From CAVQCA01 sp963763115 (lineage in GTDB: Bacteria > Pseudomonadota > Gammaproteobacteria > UBA9214), in contig CAVXNM010000030.1 of assembly GCA_963763115.1 (NCBI GenBank), positions 62,001-126,000 of the forward strand: DNA of 64,000 bases, written 5' to 3'. The notes under the pieces were generated by a model. It did no database searches and had not been told where the DNA came from. It saw only the letters and a program-made list of their open reading frames with translations. The translations under genes and the position numbers were made by a program. How positions within the stretch are numbered: the first letter of the stretch is position 1; each line of letters starts with the position of its first letter. Positions 1-9,132 of the stretch are shown one piece after another.

Positions 1-714
1 GGTAATTGCCTCTTCTTACATATGAAGGCGGATAATGTGGAGGTTACTCGTGACTACTGTCTATGTTTCAGCCCCTTAATTTTTCACAATCGCATGGATT
101 TTGTATACATCTGCTGTCAATAGTGCTAGCACATGCCATAAATATAAATATGTCTAATTATCAATTAGATAACGAATTGCCTATTGTTCATGGATTTTGC
201 AACTGTAAATAATCTGGACAGCAGTATTCAATCAGTAGAATCTACACTCAAAATAATTGGATTTGTATATCAAGTGGTTGATGAATTTTTATCTCTCTTT
301 CCACTTTGTGTTGTAACTGTTAAGTCTTCTACTACTGCATTTGGTCTGATACGGGATGATGGCTGTCGACCCATATTTGGTTCCTCTACTTCCGATCGCA
401 GTACAAACACGACATGTCCCGTAGCGCGCCGGACGTCCGGTTAGGGTCCGGAAGCTGCCATTCACTGGTTTGTTATATTTCGATTAACTAAACGACCGGA
501 AAGGGCCGCAAACCTGCCGTGCCCCGGATCAATGCTTTTGTCTTGGTTGCAGCAATTCCTGTTCTTCAGTATTTCCTTATGCTCTCTGTTGTACAAAGAG
601 ACAATATACATCGTGTGACCAGCGCCCTATCCTGAAATCCTGCGGGGCAGTGCACGCCCGTACCAACCGACTAAAGCCCCGGCCACCGTGTCGAGGACTT
701 GATTGGAGGTCGGC
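1..714. other. Left-end stretch without a supported gene
   Basis: No reading frame here has a ribosome binding site or a recognisable product. An 86-codon frame at 184-444 starts in AT-rich sequence and ends in GC-rich sequence and looks like chance. Base composition changes abruptly near 350-400, from AT-rich on the left to GC-rich on the right, which suggests a junction between DNA of different origin. Confidence 0.4.
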
Positions 715-915
715 ATGACTTACATAGATGAATTCCACAGCGATCACGATCGTTATATGAAGCGGTTGCTAGCCCGCTTGGCTCTGTACGCCGACGAGCC
801 CTTCCCGAAGACAGATGCAGACCGCAGGCGGCTGATCGCCACGCGTGGCCGCATGATCGCGCCATGGCAACTTGATACCCTGAGGCGTTGGTGTCGGCGT
901 CAGAATCTAGCCTGA
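715..915 (+). CDS. Small hypothetical protein, 66 aa
   Basis: The ATG at 715 is chosen because GGAGGT lies at 705-710, four bases upstream; an in-frame TTG at 703 has no such site. The product is basic and soluble: an acidic, His-containing start (DEFHSDHDRY), then a helical segment rich in Arg and Leu, ending in RRWCRRQNLA. I do not recognise a family. It stands alone between non-coding stretches, with no operon partner. The strong ribosome site is the main evidence that it is real. Confidence 0.5.
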   Translation: MTYIDEFHSDHDRYMKRLLARLALYADEPFPKTDADRRRLIATRGRMIAPWQLDTLRRWCRRQNLA

Positions 916-917
916 AA

Positions 918-1210
918 ACGAAATGGCGACCCGAATGCCGCCGCGTTATGTCTTGGATGCGCCCGAAAGAAGACATTTCCATACGATGACTTTATGTCTG
1001 AAATGCAGCAATCCCGGACCATTAGAATTTTCTTATCCAGCTATCGGACTCGCCTGACAGACCCCCACTGCCAACCATGCCAGACTCGCGGCATGGACCA
1101 ATGCATACACTACTCGTAAAAAAAGCGACCCCAAGGCCGTTACGTTATGCCTTAAATATGCCCCAGAGAAGACTTACCGGGGCGAGGCACTTATGATCGG
1201 AATGCAACAA
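918..1210 (+). repeat. Diverged direct repeat, two copies about 200 bp apart
   Basis: The stretches at about 920-1012 and 1120-1210 share a scattered but collinear pattern (GCGACCC, CGTTATG, AGAAGAC, then a GAAATGCAGCAA/GGAATGCAACAA tail). They look like an old tandem duplication. Neither copy encodes a protein I can identify. The second copy runs up to the PilZ remnant. Confidence 0.35.
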
Positions 1211-1215
1211 CGGAT

Positions 1216-1593
1216 ATGAACGATTGAATCAAGCGTCGCGCTTTGGCGCGACTGGCCTAATAAGGGCAAACTTGAATAATTCGTTTTGTTACGTCTGGCC
1301 TGGGTCATTACATGACCCGCAACATCGATAGTGACGGTGCCTTTGTCGAGGCACGCGGGCTGGTGTTGCATCCCAATTACATCCTGGAACTGGAAGTCAG
1401 GCTGCCACGCGAGAACCCGGGTCACGTGGCGGTCAAGGCACTGGTGGTTCGGAACACAGTGCCAGGTGTGGGACTGCTGTTCACAAACAGCAGTGCCGAG
1501 CTCACTCAGCAAATAGGAACGCATATTCAGGAGCTACTCGAGACCGACACGTTACAGGACTTAGCCGGGCACCGTCGCGCCGCAGGCTTGTAA
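1216..1593 (+). pseudogene. PilZ-domain protein remnant with in-frame stops
   Basis: The open part from ATG 1312 reads as the second half of a PilZ domain (c-di-GMP receptor): TRNIDSDGAFVEA corresponds to the NIS-GG-F segment, followed by LEVRLP and a VGLLF strand. Extending the same frame leftwards to ATG 1216 recovers RRALAR, the RxxxR element at the start of PilZ domains, but the frame is broken by stops at 1225 (TGA), 1258 and 1261 (TAA TAA) and 1273 (TGA). A protein started at 1312 (93 aa) would lack the arginine motif that binds the ligand. I read it as a decayed gene; a truncated product from 1312 remains possible. Confidence 0.5.
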
Positions 1594-1638
1594 TCTATCC
1601 CCACCACGCAGGCGTAATTCCTGTCGCACTGTTCTACG

Positions 1639-4600
1639 TCAGCTGGGGAGTATGCAGCGCGCGACGGTGCCCTTACCCGGTGTGGAATCGATCGTGAGTT
1701 CACAGCCAATCATGGCAGCGCGATAGCGCATGATGCGCAGGCCGTACCCTTCCTTTTCACCGCTATCCGGCTGAAAGCCCTTGCCATCGTCACTAACCGA
1801 AAGCTCGAGCCGCCGGTTTTGCCGATTCAGGCTGAGGGTGATGTGACTGGCCTGTGCGTGCCGGACCGCATTGTGAATCATCTCTTGGGCGATGCGGTAG
1901 AGCTGCATGGCGATGGCACGGTCCTCTACCTCAACACCGCCGCGTGACCGCGTGGTAAACCGGCAACTGATGCCCGTGGCCGCCTGAGTCTCTTTGGCCA
2001 GTTTGCGCAACGCGTCCGACAAGCCCTGCTCCGTCAGTGGCACCGGGACGAGCCCGTGGGCGATCGCGCGCGTCTCCCGGGTTGCCGTTCTCAATTGCTC
2101 GATTATTTCCGCGGCGGTCGCAGCATCCGGCAGTTGTTGTTTGTTCAATGTCTGTCGCAGGCTTTCCACCATCAGGGACAGTCCGGTCAGCCGCTGGCCA
2201 AGCCCATCGTGGAGTTCCTGTCCGATGCGCTCCTGTTCGAAAGTGCTGACATGAATGACCTCTTTCTCGAGTTCCCGCTGCGTGCTGATGTCACGGATGA
2301 TTCCTACAAACAGCCCCCGGTGATCGATCTCGCTGACGGTGAGCTCCAGCGGGAAGGTGGAGCCATCCTTGCGGCGACCCGGAACTTGGCGGCGTTTGCC
2401 GAAAACCCTTGATTCATGTGTTTCCAGGTAACGGGCAAGATAACCGTCATGTTCCTCACGGTAAGGCGACGGCATGAGCATGCTGACATTCCGGCCGATC
2501 GCTTCATCGGCGGAATATCCGAAGGTCACTTCCGCCGCCCGGTTGAAAGCGATGATCTCGCCGTGTGCTCCAATTGTGATGATGACGTCCGGCGCAGTTT
2601 CCAGAATGATACGCAGCCGCTGCTCGCGCTCCCGTATCTCCGCCTCGGCCTGCTTGATTTCAGTGATGTCGTTGACCAGGGCAAAGAAACCCTGGACCCG
2701 GCCTGTCGTGTCAATATCGGGCACATAACGGACCTGCATGCTACGCGGAGCATCAGCGTACTCGAATTCAGCCTCGTAGGTCACCGGCCGGCCGGAGAGA
2801 ACGGCTTCGATGTGCGGGCGGGCGACCGAATAACCCGCCGGACCGAGCAGCTCTTCGGCCGTCATGCCGATGATCTCGGCCATCGGTCGTTTCCAGTGTT
2901 CCTCAAAGCGATGGTTGACGTAACGATAGCGCTGATCGGCATCGAGGTAGGAGAATAATGCCGGCACATTGTCGGCCAGGGTGTGGAATTCCTGCTCGCG
3001 GCGTTGCAGTTCCGCAGCGTGTTCGATGATGCGCTGCTCCAGTTCTTCATTCAACTGCCGCGATTTCTCGCTGGCTTGCTTGCTGGCAGTAATGTCGCTT
3101 TCTGTCGTGGACAGCGCAACGGGCATGCCGGCCGCGTCGTTCACCCGGGTGAGGGTCAACCAGACGTCCAGGGTACGACCATCCCTGGTAAGGTGTTGTG
3201 TTTGGAAGGACTGAATGTTCTCGCCCGCGGCAATCCGCTTCATCAGGTCCAGCGCTTCGGCATGCCGGTCCGGGGGCACGATATTTCGAGCATTCATGTT
3301 CAAGGCCTCGGCCTCGCTATAACCGTACATGCGTTCGGCGCCGCGGTTCCAGGTGGTGATGCGTCCGTCGAAATCCTGCACGGTTATGGCGTCGTTTGAA
3401 TCCTGCAGTATGGTGGAGAACAGCCGCGAGCGGGCCTCGGCCGTGACCCGCTCGGTGATGTCGATGAACATGATGACCACGCCGTCAATGCGGTTGTCCG
3501 CCGTGCGATAGGGCAGAATGTGGCGCAGGTAGCAATGCTGGTCGTCAGTCTGGATCTCCTGTTCGATCGTTTTAAGATTTTCAAGTACACGCCGGCAGTC
3601 CTCCAGCAGGGACGGGTCATGAAACTTCATCGAGAAGTCGCTGAATGATCGACCGACGTCGCTATTCTTCAGGTTCAGCAGTTTCACCGTGGGCGGGGTG
3701 AAGCGCTTGATGCGCAATTCTGTATCGAGGAACACCGTAGCGATCTCGCTGCTGGTCAATAGATTGGTGATATCGTTGTTGGCCTGCTCCAGTTCGTCCA
3801 CCTTTTCCTGGAGCTGCTGGTTGAGCGTGACCAGTTCCTCATTCAAGTACTGCAATTCTTCCTTCGAGGTCTCCAGTTCCTCGTTGGCTGATTGCAGTTC
3901 CTCGTTCATCGACATGACTTCTTCATTAGAAACCTTCAGCTCCTCATTCGAGCTTTCCAGCTCCTCGAGCGTGCTCTGAAAGTCATCATGCGTGGCCTTG
4001 AGTTCGTATTCGAGTTGCTGGACGAGACCGGCTTCCCCCGCTTCTGTCAGTGCTTCTCTGGCCACTGCCCCTTCCTCAGGCCTGTCCTGGAAGGTAACCA
4101 GCAGCAGTCCCTCGGCTTCCTTCGGCTCGGTGAGGGGGCGCACGGTGAGGGTACAGGGCACGTAGCTGCCATTACGTTTGACGCGCGCCCCGGCATCCGT
4201 GATGACATGACCTGCATGGATCGCCTTGCGGCAGGCGACACGGATCCGGGTGGGCAGACCCGGGCGGGCCAGTGACATCAGATCCAGCGTTGGCTCCCCT
4301 GACGGGAACTCCAGGTAATTGACCGTCGGACCCAGAAAACCGAGGATGGCATAAGTGCGCGTCATGAGCACCGAGGCCGGGGCGAGTTCCTCCAGCACCA
4401 ACTGCTGCATCAGACTGGAAAAGTCCAGCGGCCTGCGCGCTGTCGGTTCCCGATACCAGGGCTGGAGGCGGCGTTCACCGGCCGTCACAATGGGAATGTT
4501 CACTCGCTCCGGTCGCACCGGTCCGATGCGCCGGTACACGCGCCACTTCCTCGATACGGGTTCAAACATGTCCGCTGCAGAGCCAATCGATTCCGCCGGA

Positions 4601-6008
4601 CCAAGCAGCAGATAGCCGTTTTCATCCAGTGCGAAATGGAACAGCGCGATCACCTTTTGCTGTACCTCTGGCTCGAGGTAGATCAACAGGTTGCGGCAGC
4701 TCACCAGGTCGAGCTTCGAAAACGGGGCATCACTGATCAGGTTCTGCCGGGCGAACACGATGGATTCACGCAGTTGCTTGGTCACCTGGTAATGATGTTC
4801 ATCGATCCTGACGAAGAACCGCTGCAGCCGTTGCGCTGGGATGTTCACCGTGTTGCTGGCCGGGTAGATGCCCATGCGGGCGATGGAAAGTGATTCCTCA
4901 TCGATGTCACAGGCAAAGATTTGAAAGTTGACCGGCTTGTTCATGGCGTCAAACTGTTCACTGAACAGGATGGCCAGAGAATAGGCCTCTTCGCCGGTGG
5001 TACAGCCGGGTACCCAGACGCGCACCGGGCGTCCCGTGTCGGTTGCCGCACAGCTGCGCGCGACCAGGTCCGGAATAACGTGCTGTGCGAGCACCTCGAA
5101 CGCCTCGGGTTCGCGAAAAAATCCGGTGACGCCAATCAGCAGATCCTTGACCAGGGCCGTTACCTCACCGGTATTTTCCCGCAGGTAGTCCAGATAATCA
5201 GGAAATTTCTCGATGTGGCACAAGCTCATGCGTCGCTGCACCCGACGCATGAACATGTTCTTGCGGTAGCTGCTGAAGTCGTGCCGGGTGCGAGTGCGCA
5301 GTATGTCGAGGATGCGATTGAGATCTTTCTGCATCTCGCTGGTTGTCGCAGCGGCCGGCGGCTGACGCAGGTAGGGGTGATTTGCGTATTTCACCAATGC
5401 TTCGGGCATCTGCTCCGGCGGAAGCACGTAATCGGCCACCCCCGTGCGATGGCGCTGCGTGGCATTTGGTCATATTCGGCGGACTGCGGTTGCTGCACCA
5501 TCACCATCCCGCCAGCCAGCTTGATTTCCTTCAGACCCGCCGAGCCGTGACTGCCCGTACCGGACAGGATGATCCCGACGGTGCGTTCCTGCTGATCCCT
5601 GGCCAGGGACCGCAGGAAATGATCGATTGCTGTCTGTGTCCCGCGGGATTCCTGCGGCTCGATCAAGTGCAGTGTGCCGTCGCTGATCGTCAAATATCTG
5701 GCAGAAGGAATAATATAGACATGGCTGCGCTCGACTGTCATGCCCTCTTCGGCTTCGCAGACCGGCATCCGGGTCTCCCTTGCCAGCAACTCGTGCATCA
5801 GACTCTGATGGGTCGGATCCAGATGCGGCACCACCACAAACGCCATACACGTATCGATCGGCATGCTGGAGAAAAAGGCCTTGAGCGCTTTCAGCCCTCC
5901 TGCCGAAGCACCGATACCCACGATCAGGCAGGCTTGGGTATCCGCTGACTGTGGCGTGCCCTCGCTTGCGTGCTTGCTGGAGTTTGACTTTTTTTTCGAT
6001 TCGGGCAT
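1639..6008 (-). pseudogene. CheB-CheR-PAS-histidine kinase fusion, one frameshift
   Basis: This is a large signalling protein (about 1455 aa if the frame is restored). In order it has: a CheB methylesterase-like domain (GASAGG nucleophile motif, VVPHLDP), a CheR methyltransferase domain (SCRNLLIYLEP), a long Glu/Leu-rich coiled coil, several PAS/PAC domains, and a C-terminal kinase with the NarL-class H-box (ERIGQELHDGLGQ) and an HATPase domain (DDGKGF, GYGLRIM). The CheB frame (start 6008) runs into the wrong frame after PRSAIA. One base appears lost near 5446-5447, after which the frame starting ADYVLPPEQMPEAL continues correctly. CheB proteins usually have DG in the third active-site motif; here it reads GTGSHGSAG. 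It follows the response regulator gene by 57 bp and is probably its cognate kinase. Confidence 0.85.
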
Positions 6009-6065
6009 GGCGATATCAATCTGTGCTGCGGTGACGGCAAGAGGGGGACGTCGACCGTCGGCCTG

Positions 6066-6716
6066 TTATTGGCGTTCGAATGACCACTGCATGGCGCGCC
6101 GCGTTAACTCGCCGCCGGAGTCGATATTCAGCTTCTTCTTGATCTTGGCGCGGTGCGTCTCGATTGTTTTGACGCTCAGGTGCAGCTTGCTGGCGATCTC
6201 ACCGGTGCTCAGGCCGCGGCCAATTAGCTCAAAAACTTCCAGTTCGCGGTTGGAAAGGCATTCGACCGGCGAATCGAGGGATTCCGGTGCGCTGGCTGCA
6301 CCCATGCGCAGCAGGTGCTCCGTCATGCGCTGGCTCACCCAGGTCTTTCCCTTGAGGATCTGCCGAATCGCGGCAATGATATTCATGGCCGCTTCTTCCT
6401 TGTTGATATAGCCCAGCGCCCCGGCACGCAGGGCCCGTTCCGCGAGCAGGGTCTCGTCATGCATGGACAAGACAAGAATCCGGGTGTCCGGGTTCCATAA
6501 CCGCAGGCGCTTGATCAGATCAAGACCGCTTCCATCCGGCAGGGAGATATCAACGATGGACACATCAGGTGAACAATGGCCAAGACACTGAACGGCTTCC
6601 TCCAGGCTGGCGGCTTCGCAACATACCTCAAGATCCGGTTCGTGTTTTATCAACTCGTGGAGGCCACTCCGCACCAGCGGGTGATCGTCAACAATGAGTA
6701 CGTTTACCTGTTGCAT
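6066..6716 (-). CDS. NarL/FixJ-family response regulator
   Basis: This two-component DNA-binding regulator has a receiver domain at about residues 4-120 (VDDHP acidic pocket, phospho-acceptor Asp56 in SIVDISLP, conserved Lys in INKEEA) and a LuxR-type helix-turn-helix at about 150-205 (SNRELEVFELIGRGLSTGEIA, then VKTIETHRAKIKKKL). The ATG at 6716 starts exactly at the receiver domain (MQQVNVLIVDDHP); a longer TTG start at 6770 adds an unrelated tail. The gene lies 57 bp upstream of the CheB-CheR-PAS kinase gene on the same strand, so the two very likely form an operon and a phosphorelay pair. The kinase carries the matching HisKA_3-type H-box. Targets are unknown. Confidence 0.9.
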   Translation of the reverse strand: MQQVNVLIVDDHPLVRSGLHELIKHEPDLEVCCEAASLEEAVQCLGHCSPDVSIVDISLPDGSGLDLIKRLRLWNPDTRILVLSMHDETLLAERALRAGALGYINKEEAAMNIIAAIRQILKGKTWVSQRMTEHLLRMGAASAPESLDSPVECLSNRELEVFELIGRGLSTGEIASKLHLSVKTIETHRAKIKKKLNIDSGGELTRRAMQWSFERQ

Positions 6717-7241
6717 CGTCGATTCGTGCGCCCACGATTGTTGCCGCCTGCGCGATTCATCCGGCGGCAAGCGTCAACCTGCATGGCATTTGGAGTTCTT
6801 GCGGGAGTGAAGAAAACCGAAGCCTACTCACTTTATTGAATTATAGGCAAAACCCAGTTAATTGCCGATTCCCCCGCTTCCTGTATCTGCTCTGCGTTCT
6901 TCCCTTGGGCGACGTTAATCAGAAAGGGCACGTGGAGGAAAAAAAAGGCCAGCCTTTTTCCAGTTGACCCAAGAGTGACCGGCACGAAATGGGGGAGAAT
7001 GTGCCGGCTGTGGAGTGCCTGCCAACAGGCTTGGTCATTACGGCGTGCTGACCCTTGCCACTGCCTAACTGTCAGCGCGCCGTCCTTCCCTGGATTTTGT
7101 CACTGACCATGCCATCATAGCCTCCTTACACTGCTGCACGGGACATTAATCCGTCTTTTTCAATTTCTTTTCTGCAGACCGCTTACCGGCCCACAAGGAA
7201 TTTCTCTTACCCAGCGCCTGCATTGGTCTCACTCCTGCCGG
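6717..7241. other. Intergenic region upstream of the response regulator
   Basis: No supported gene. A short bidirectional terminator-like hairpin, AAAAAGG-CCAG-CCTTTTT, sits at about 6940-6958. The promoter of the minus-strand regulator/kinase operon should lie at 6717-6900, but I cannot point to a convincing -10/-35 pair. Confidence 0.35.
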
Positions 7242-7511
7242 CTAGAATCTCCACGGCGACACGGAGCCTTTACACCGCTCGCGCAACGGACATTGTATGT
7301 CCTCACAGAAGTAAACCGCGCTCGTCCCGTAACATGCCTTCAGAATGGTATTTACCGGACCCCTCAGCTCGGCGCGGTGCCACGCAGCGCGCATACGATC
7401 ACTCGTTGAACGAAGACCCTGCTCGGTATCAAAACTAATCGGTGGACCCTGCCCGCGCCATGAGGCCGCGGGTGTAACCTGCGGTAGTGGCGTTGATGAC
7501 AAACGGTTCAT
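7242..7511 (-). CDS. Small cysteine-rich hypothetical protein, 89 aa
   Basis: The ATG at 7511 has AGGAGAGA eight bases upstream, which favours it over an in-frame upstream start at 7553. The C-terminus holds an ordered cysteine cluster (YFCEDIQCPLRERC, with a further Cys twelve residues before), followed by a tryptophan near the end, so a small metal-binding or redox fold is possible. No catalytic motif or signal peptide is visible. There is no close neighbour on the same strand. I do not recognise a named family. Confidence 0.5.
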   Translation of the reverse strand: MNRLSSTPLPQVTPAASWRGQGPPISFDTEQGLRSTSDRMRAAWHRAELRGPVNTILKACYGTSAVYFCEDIQCPLRERCKGSVSPWRF

Positions 7512-8054
7512 GACATCTCTCCTCGACCCTGAAACCAGTGACTCACTGGCCAATCCGAGTATTAGTATCGACTAATTCACGCCAGGATGTTATCAGGGAT
7601 TGCCTTATTTGGGGTTCGCAAAGTGAGCCTGTGGACGGGTCGATGGGTTGCCACTATGGCGATTGTTGCGGCGACTGCCTATCGAGGATTTGCTGACATT
7701 ACATGCCCGGGATGTGCTCTACGCCCAAGCTTTCGTATTGATATTGTATTGAACCCAGTCCGTTGGATCACATCCCCGTTCCTTCGGGTGTTCCCCGGGT
7801 GCACACAAACGGGCTATTCGTGCTGCGATTTCAGTTGAGACCTTCTGAAAACGGCATTGCCTGCACTGTTTTAAGGTTATCCCTGATAGCAAGTTCCGTT
7901 GGAACGGGAGATGATTATTAGCAGATTCTTATGGACTGGGTGCAAGAACACTTCAGTGGCGTTCCGGCGGCAGTCCCAGTGTCTAAGCGGCGCGTTTCGC
8001 CTCGCTATGCTGGGGGAGTTTATTGTGCGCCGAACCAGCGCGGAGGGTAATGTC
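7512..8054. other. Intergenic region without a supported gene
   Basis: Several open frames exist, for example 7587-7838 on the plus strand, but none has a ribosome site or a protein-like composition over its length. This stretch lies between a minus-strand and a plus-strand small gene and may hold their promoters. Confidence 0.35.
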
Positions 8055-8243
8055 ATGAAAGAAGTGATCTCTGAACTACTGCAACGCAAGGAGCAGCAGG
8101 AAGAAGACGTTTACTTTGAAAGCCTTAATCGAGAGGTCATCGAGAAGCTACATCGGCAGGCAGTTACCGGCGATCGTAGCGGTGCGGCGCCTCCTCTGCG
8201 TTTGATAACGGCAAGCGTTCAGCAGCCGGATACGGGACGCTGA
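8055..8243 (+). CDS. Small helical hypothetical protein, 62 aa
   Basis: The ATG at 8055 is preceded by GGAGGG at 8042-8047, a good ribosome site, so it is preferred over the longer frame that opens at 7899. The first 35 residues are strongly helical and charged (ELLQRKEQQEED, then REVIEKLHRQA); the tail is basic and disordered. No domain is recognised. It could be a small regulatory or binding protein; nothing in the neighbourhood indicates a role. Confidence 0.45.
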   Translation: MKEVISELLQRKEQQEEDVYFESLNREVIEKLHRQAVTGDRSGAAPPLRLITASVQQPDTGR

Positions 8244-8319
8244 TGCCACGCGCGGCTGGAAATCCGTCAGTCAGGGTTGTTACTGCCTCGTGATTGGGCA
8301 TTTCAGGGATTGATGCGCA

Positions 8320-8427
8320 ATGTGTGACCACGCAATTGATTGCCTGTGGTACCTTTTGACCCTCTTTATCATGCTGGTGGTTCCGACACTGCTGTGGTAC
8401 GCAATGTGGTACGGGCTGCTGAGGTAA
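8320..8427 (+). CDS. Possible 35-aa membrane peptide
   Basis: A very short frame encodes a peptide of which about 22 residues form one hydrophobic helix (LWYLLTLFIMLVVPTLLWYA), ending in GLLR. The only ribosome-like sequence, AGGGA at 8304-8308, is rather far from the ATG. Single-helix peptides of this size are real in bacteria but easily arise by chance, so this is tentative. Confidence 0.25.
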   Translation: MCDHAIDCLWYLLTLFIMLVVPTLLWYAMWYGLLR

Positions 8428-8602
8428 GCGTGGTTCAGACTGTCCGGGCGGTGCGGGCAGTGGGAAATCCAGCCGACACTCTCGGAAGCGTCCCACCCTC
8501 CAGTCTCCAATTCACTGCCGACATTTAGGCCGCTGGGACAAGGCCACCGCCTTCGCGCCAGCTAATGAATCCTACATATAACACAGGCGCAGCGATAGGT
8601 CG

Positions 8603-9019
8603 CTATGACGCATAACGTTGCCCCAACTCAATGTTATACATATATAAAAATAACACGAGAAAGGAAGGGCAACTTGAGTCACGATGGATCACCCAACCGT
8701 TATGTATCCTCTTCCGCTGCTCCTCCCACAGCAACGGCGTCCCTGCCGCCAGGTCGATCAGCGTCACCTCCGGCGGCAATGTCTCGTCCAGGATGGCGGC
8801 AACGATATCCGGTGCGAGCGTGGTCAGATTGACCATGCGGCTCACGTAGCTGTCGTCGACCCCCTCTCGCCAGGCGATCTCTTTCATGGACTTCGCTTCA
8901 CCCGATTCCAGTATTGCCAGCCAGCGGTGCCCGCGGGCGAGTGCGAGCTGCAGCGGCGTCGGGGTGTCAATCCAGGGATGGGGTTGCACGCGGTCACCAT
9001 CCGGCAGGATTACGGTCAT
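8603..9019 (-). pseudogene. Recombinase-associated HTH protein, copy 1 (truncated)
   Basis: The central part (ALARGHRWLAILESGE, SMKEIAWREGVDDSYVSRM, LTTLAPDIVAAILD) is a KorB/ParB-like helix-turn-helix protein of a family usually found beside phage-type serine recombinases. The 5' end is damaged: a second copy at 12916-13596 has about 40 more N-terminal residues, and here the matching upstream sequence contains stops. After LLWEEQ the frame runs into unrelated sequence. At the DNA level about 8700-8990 and 13180-13470 are roughly 85 percent identical by eye and in the same orientation. The pair brackets the lipid-activation locus. Confidence 0.65.
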
Positions 9020-9132
9020 CCGGAGACGCCCGGCATGACCGAGCGTCCGACTTGAGTCTGCGTCATTGCAATCAGCCCCTGTTACTCAAGCCACCGCTTT
9101 CCTTTACCAGAATCGACCGCATCAGCGACGGA

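Noticed and set aside
8164..8496. Minus-strand 110-codon frame.
   Set aside because: Pro/Gln/His-rich with no domain and no ribosome site; overlaps the small gene at 8055 in part.
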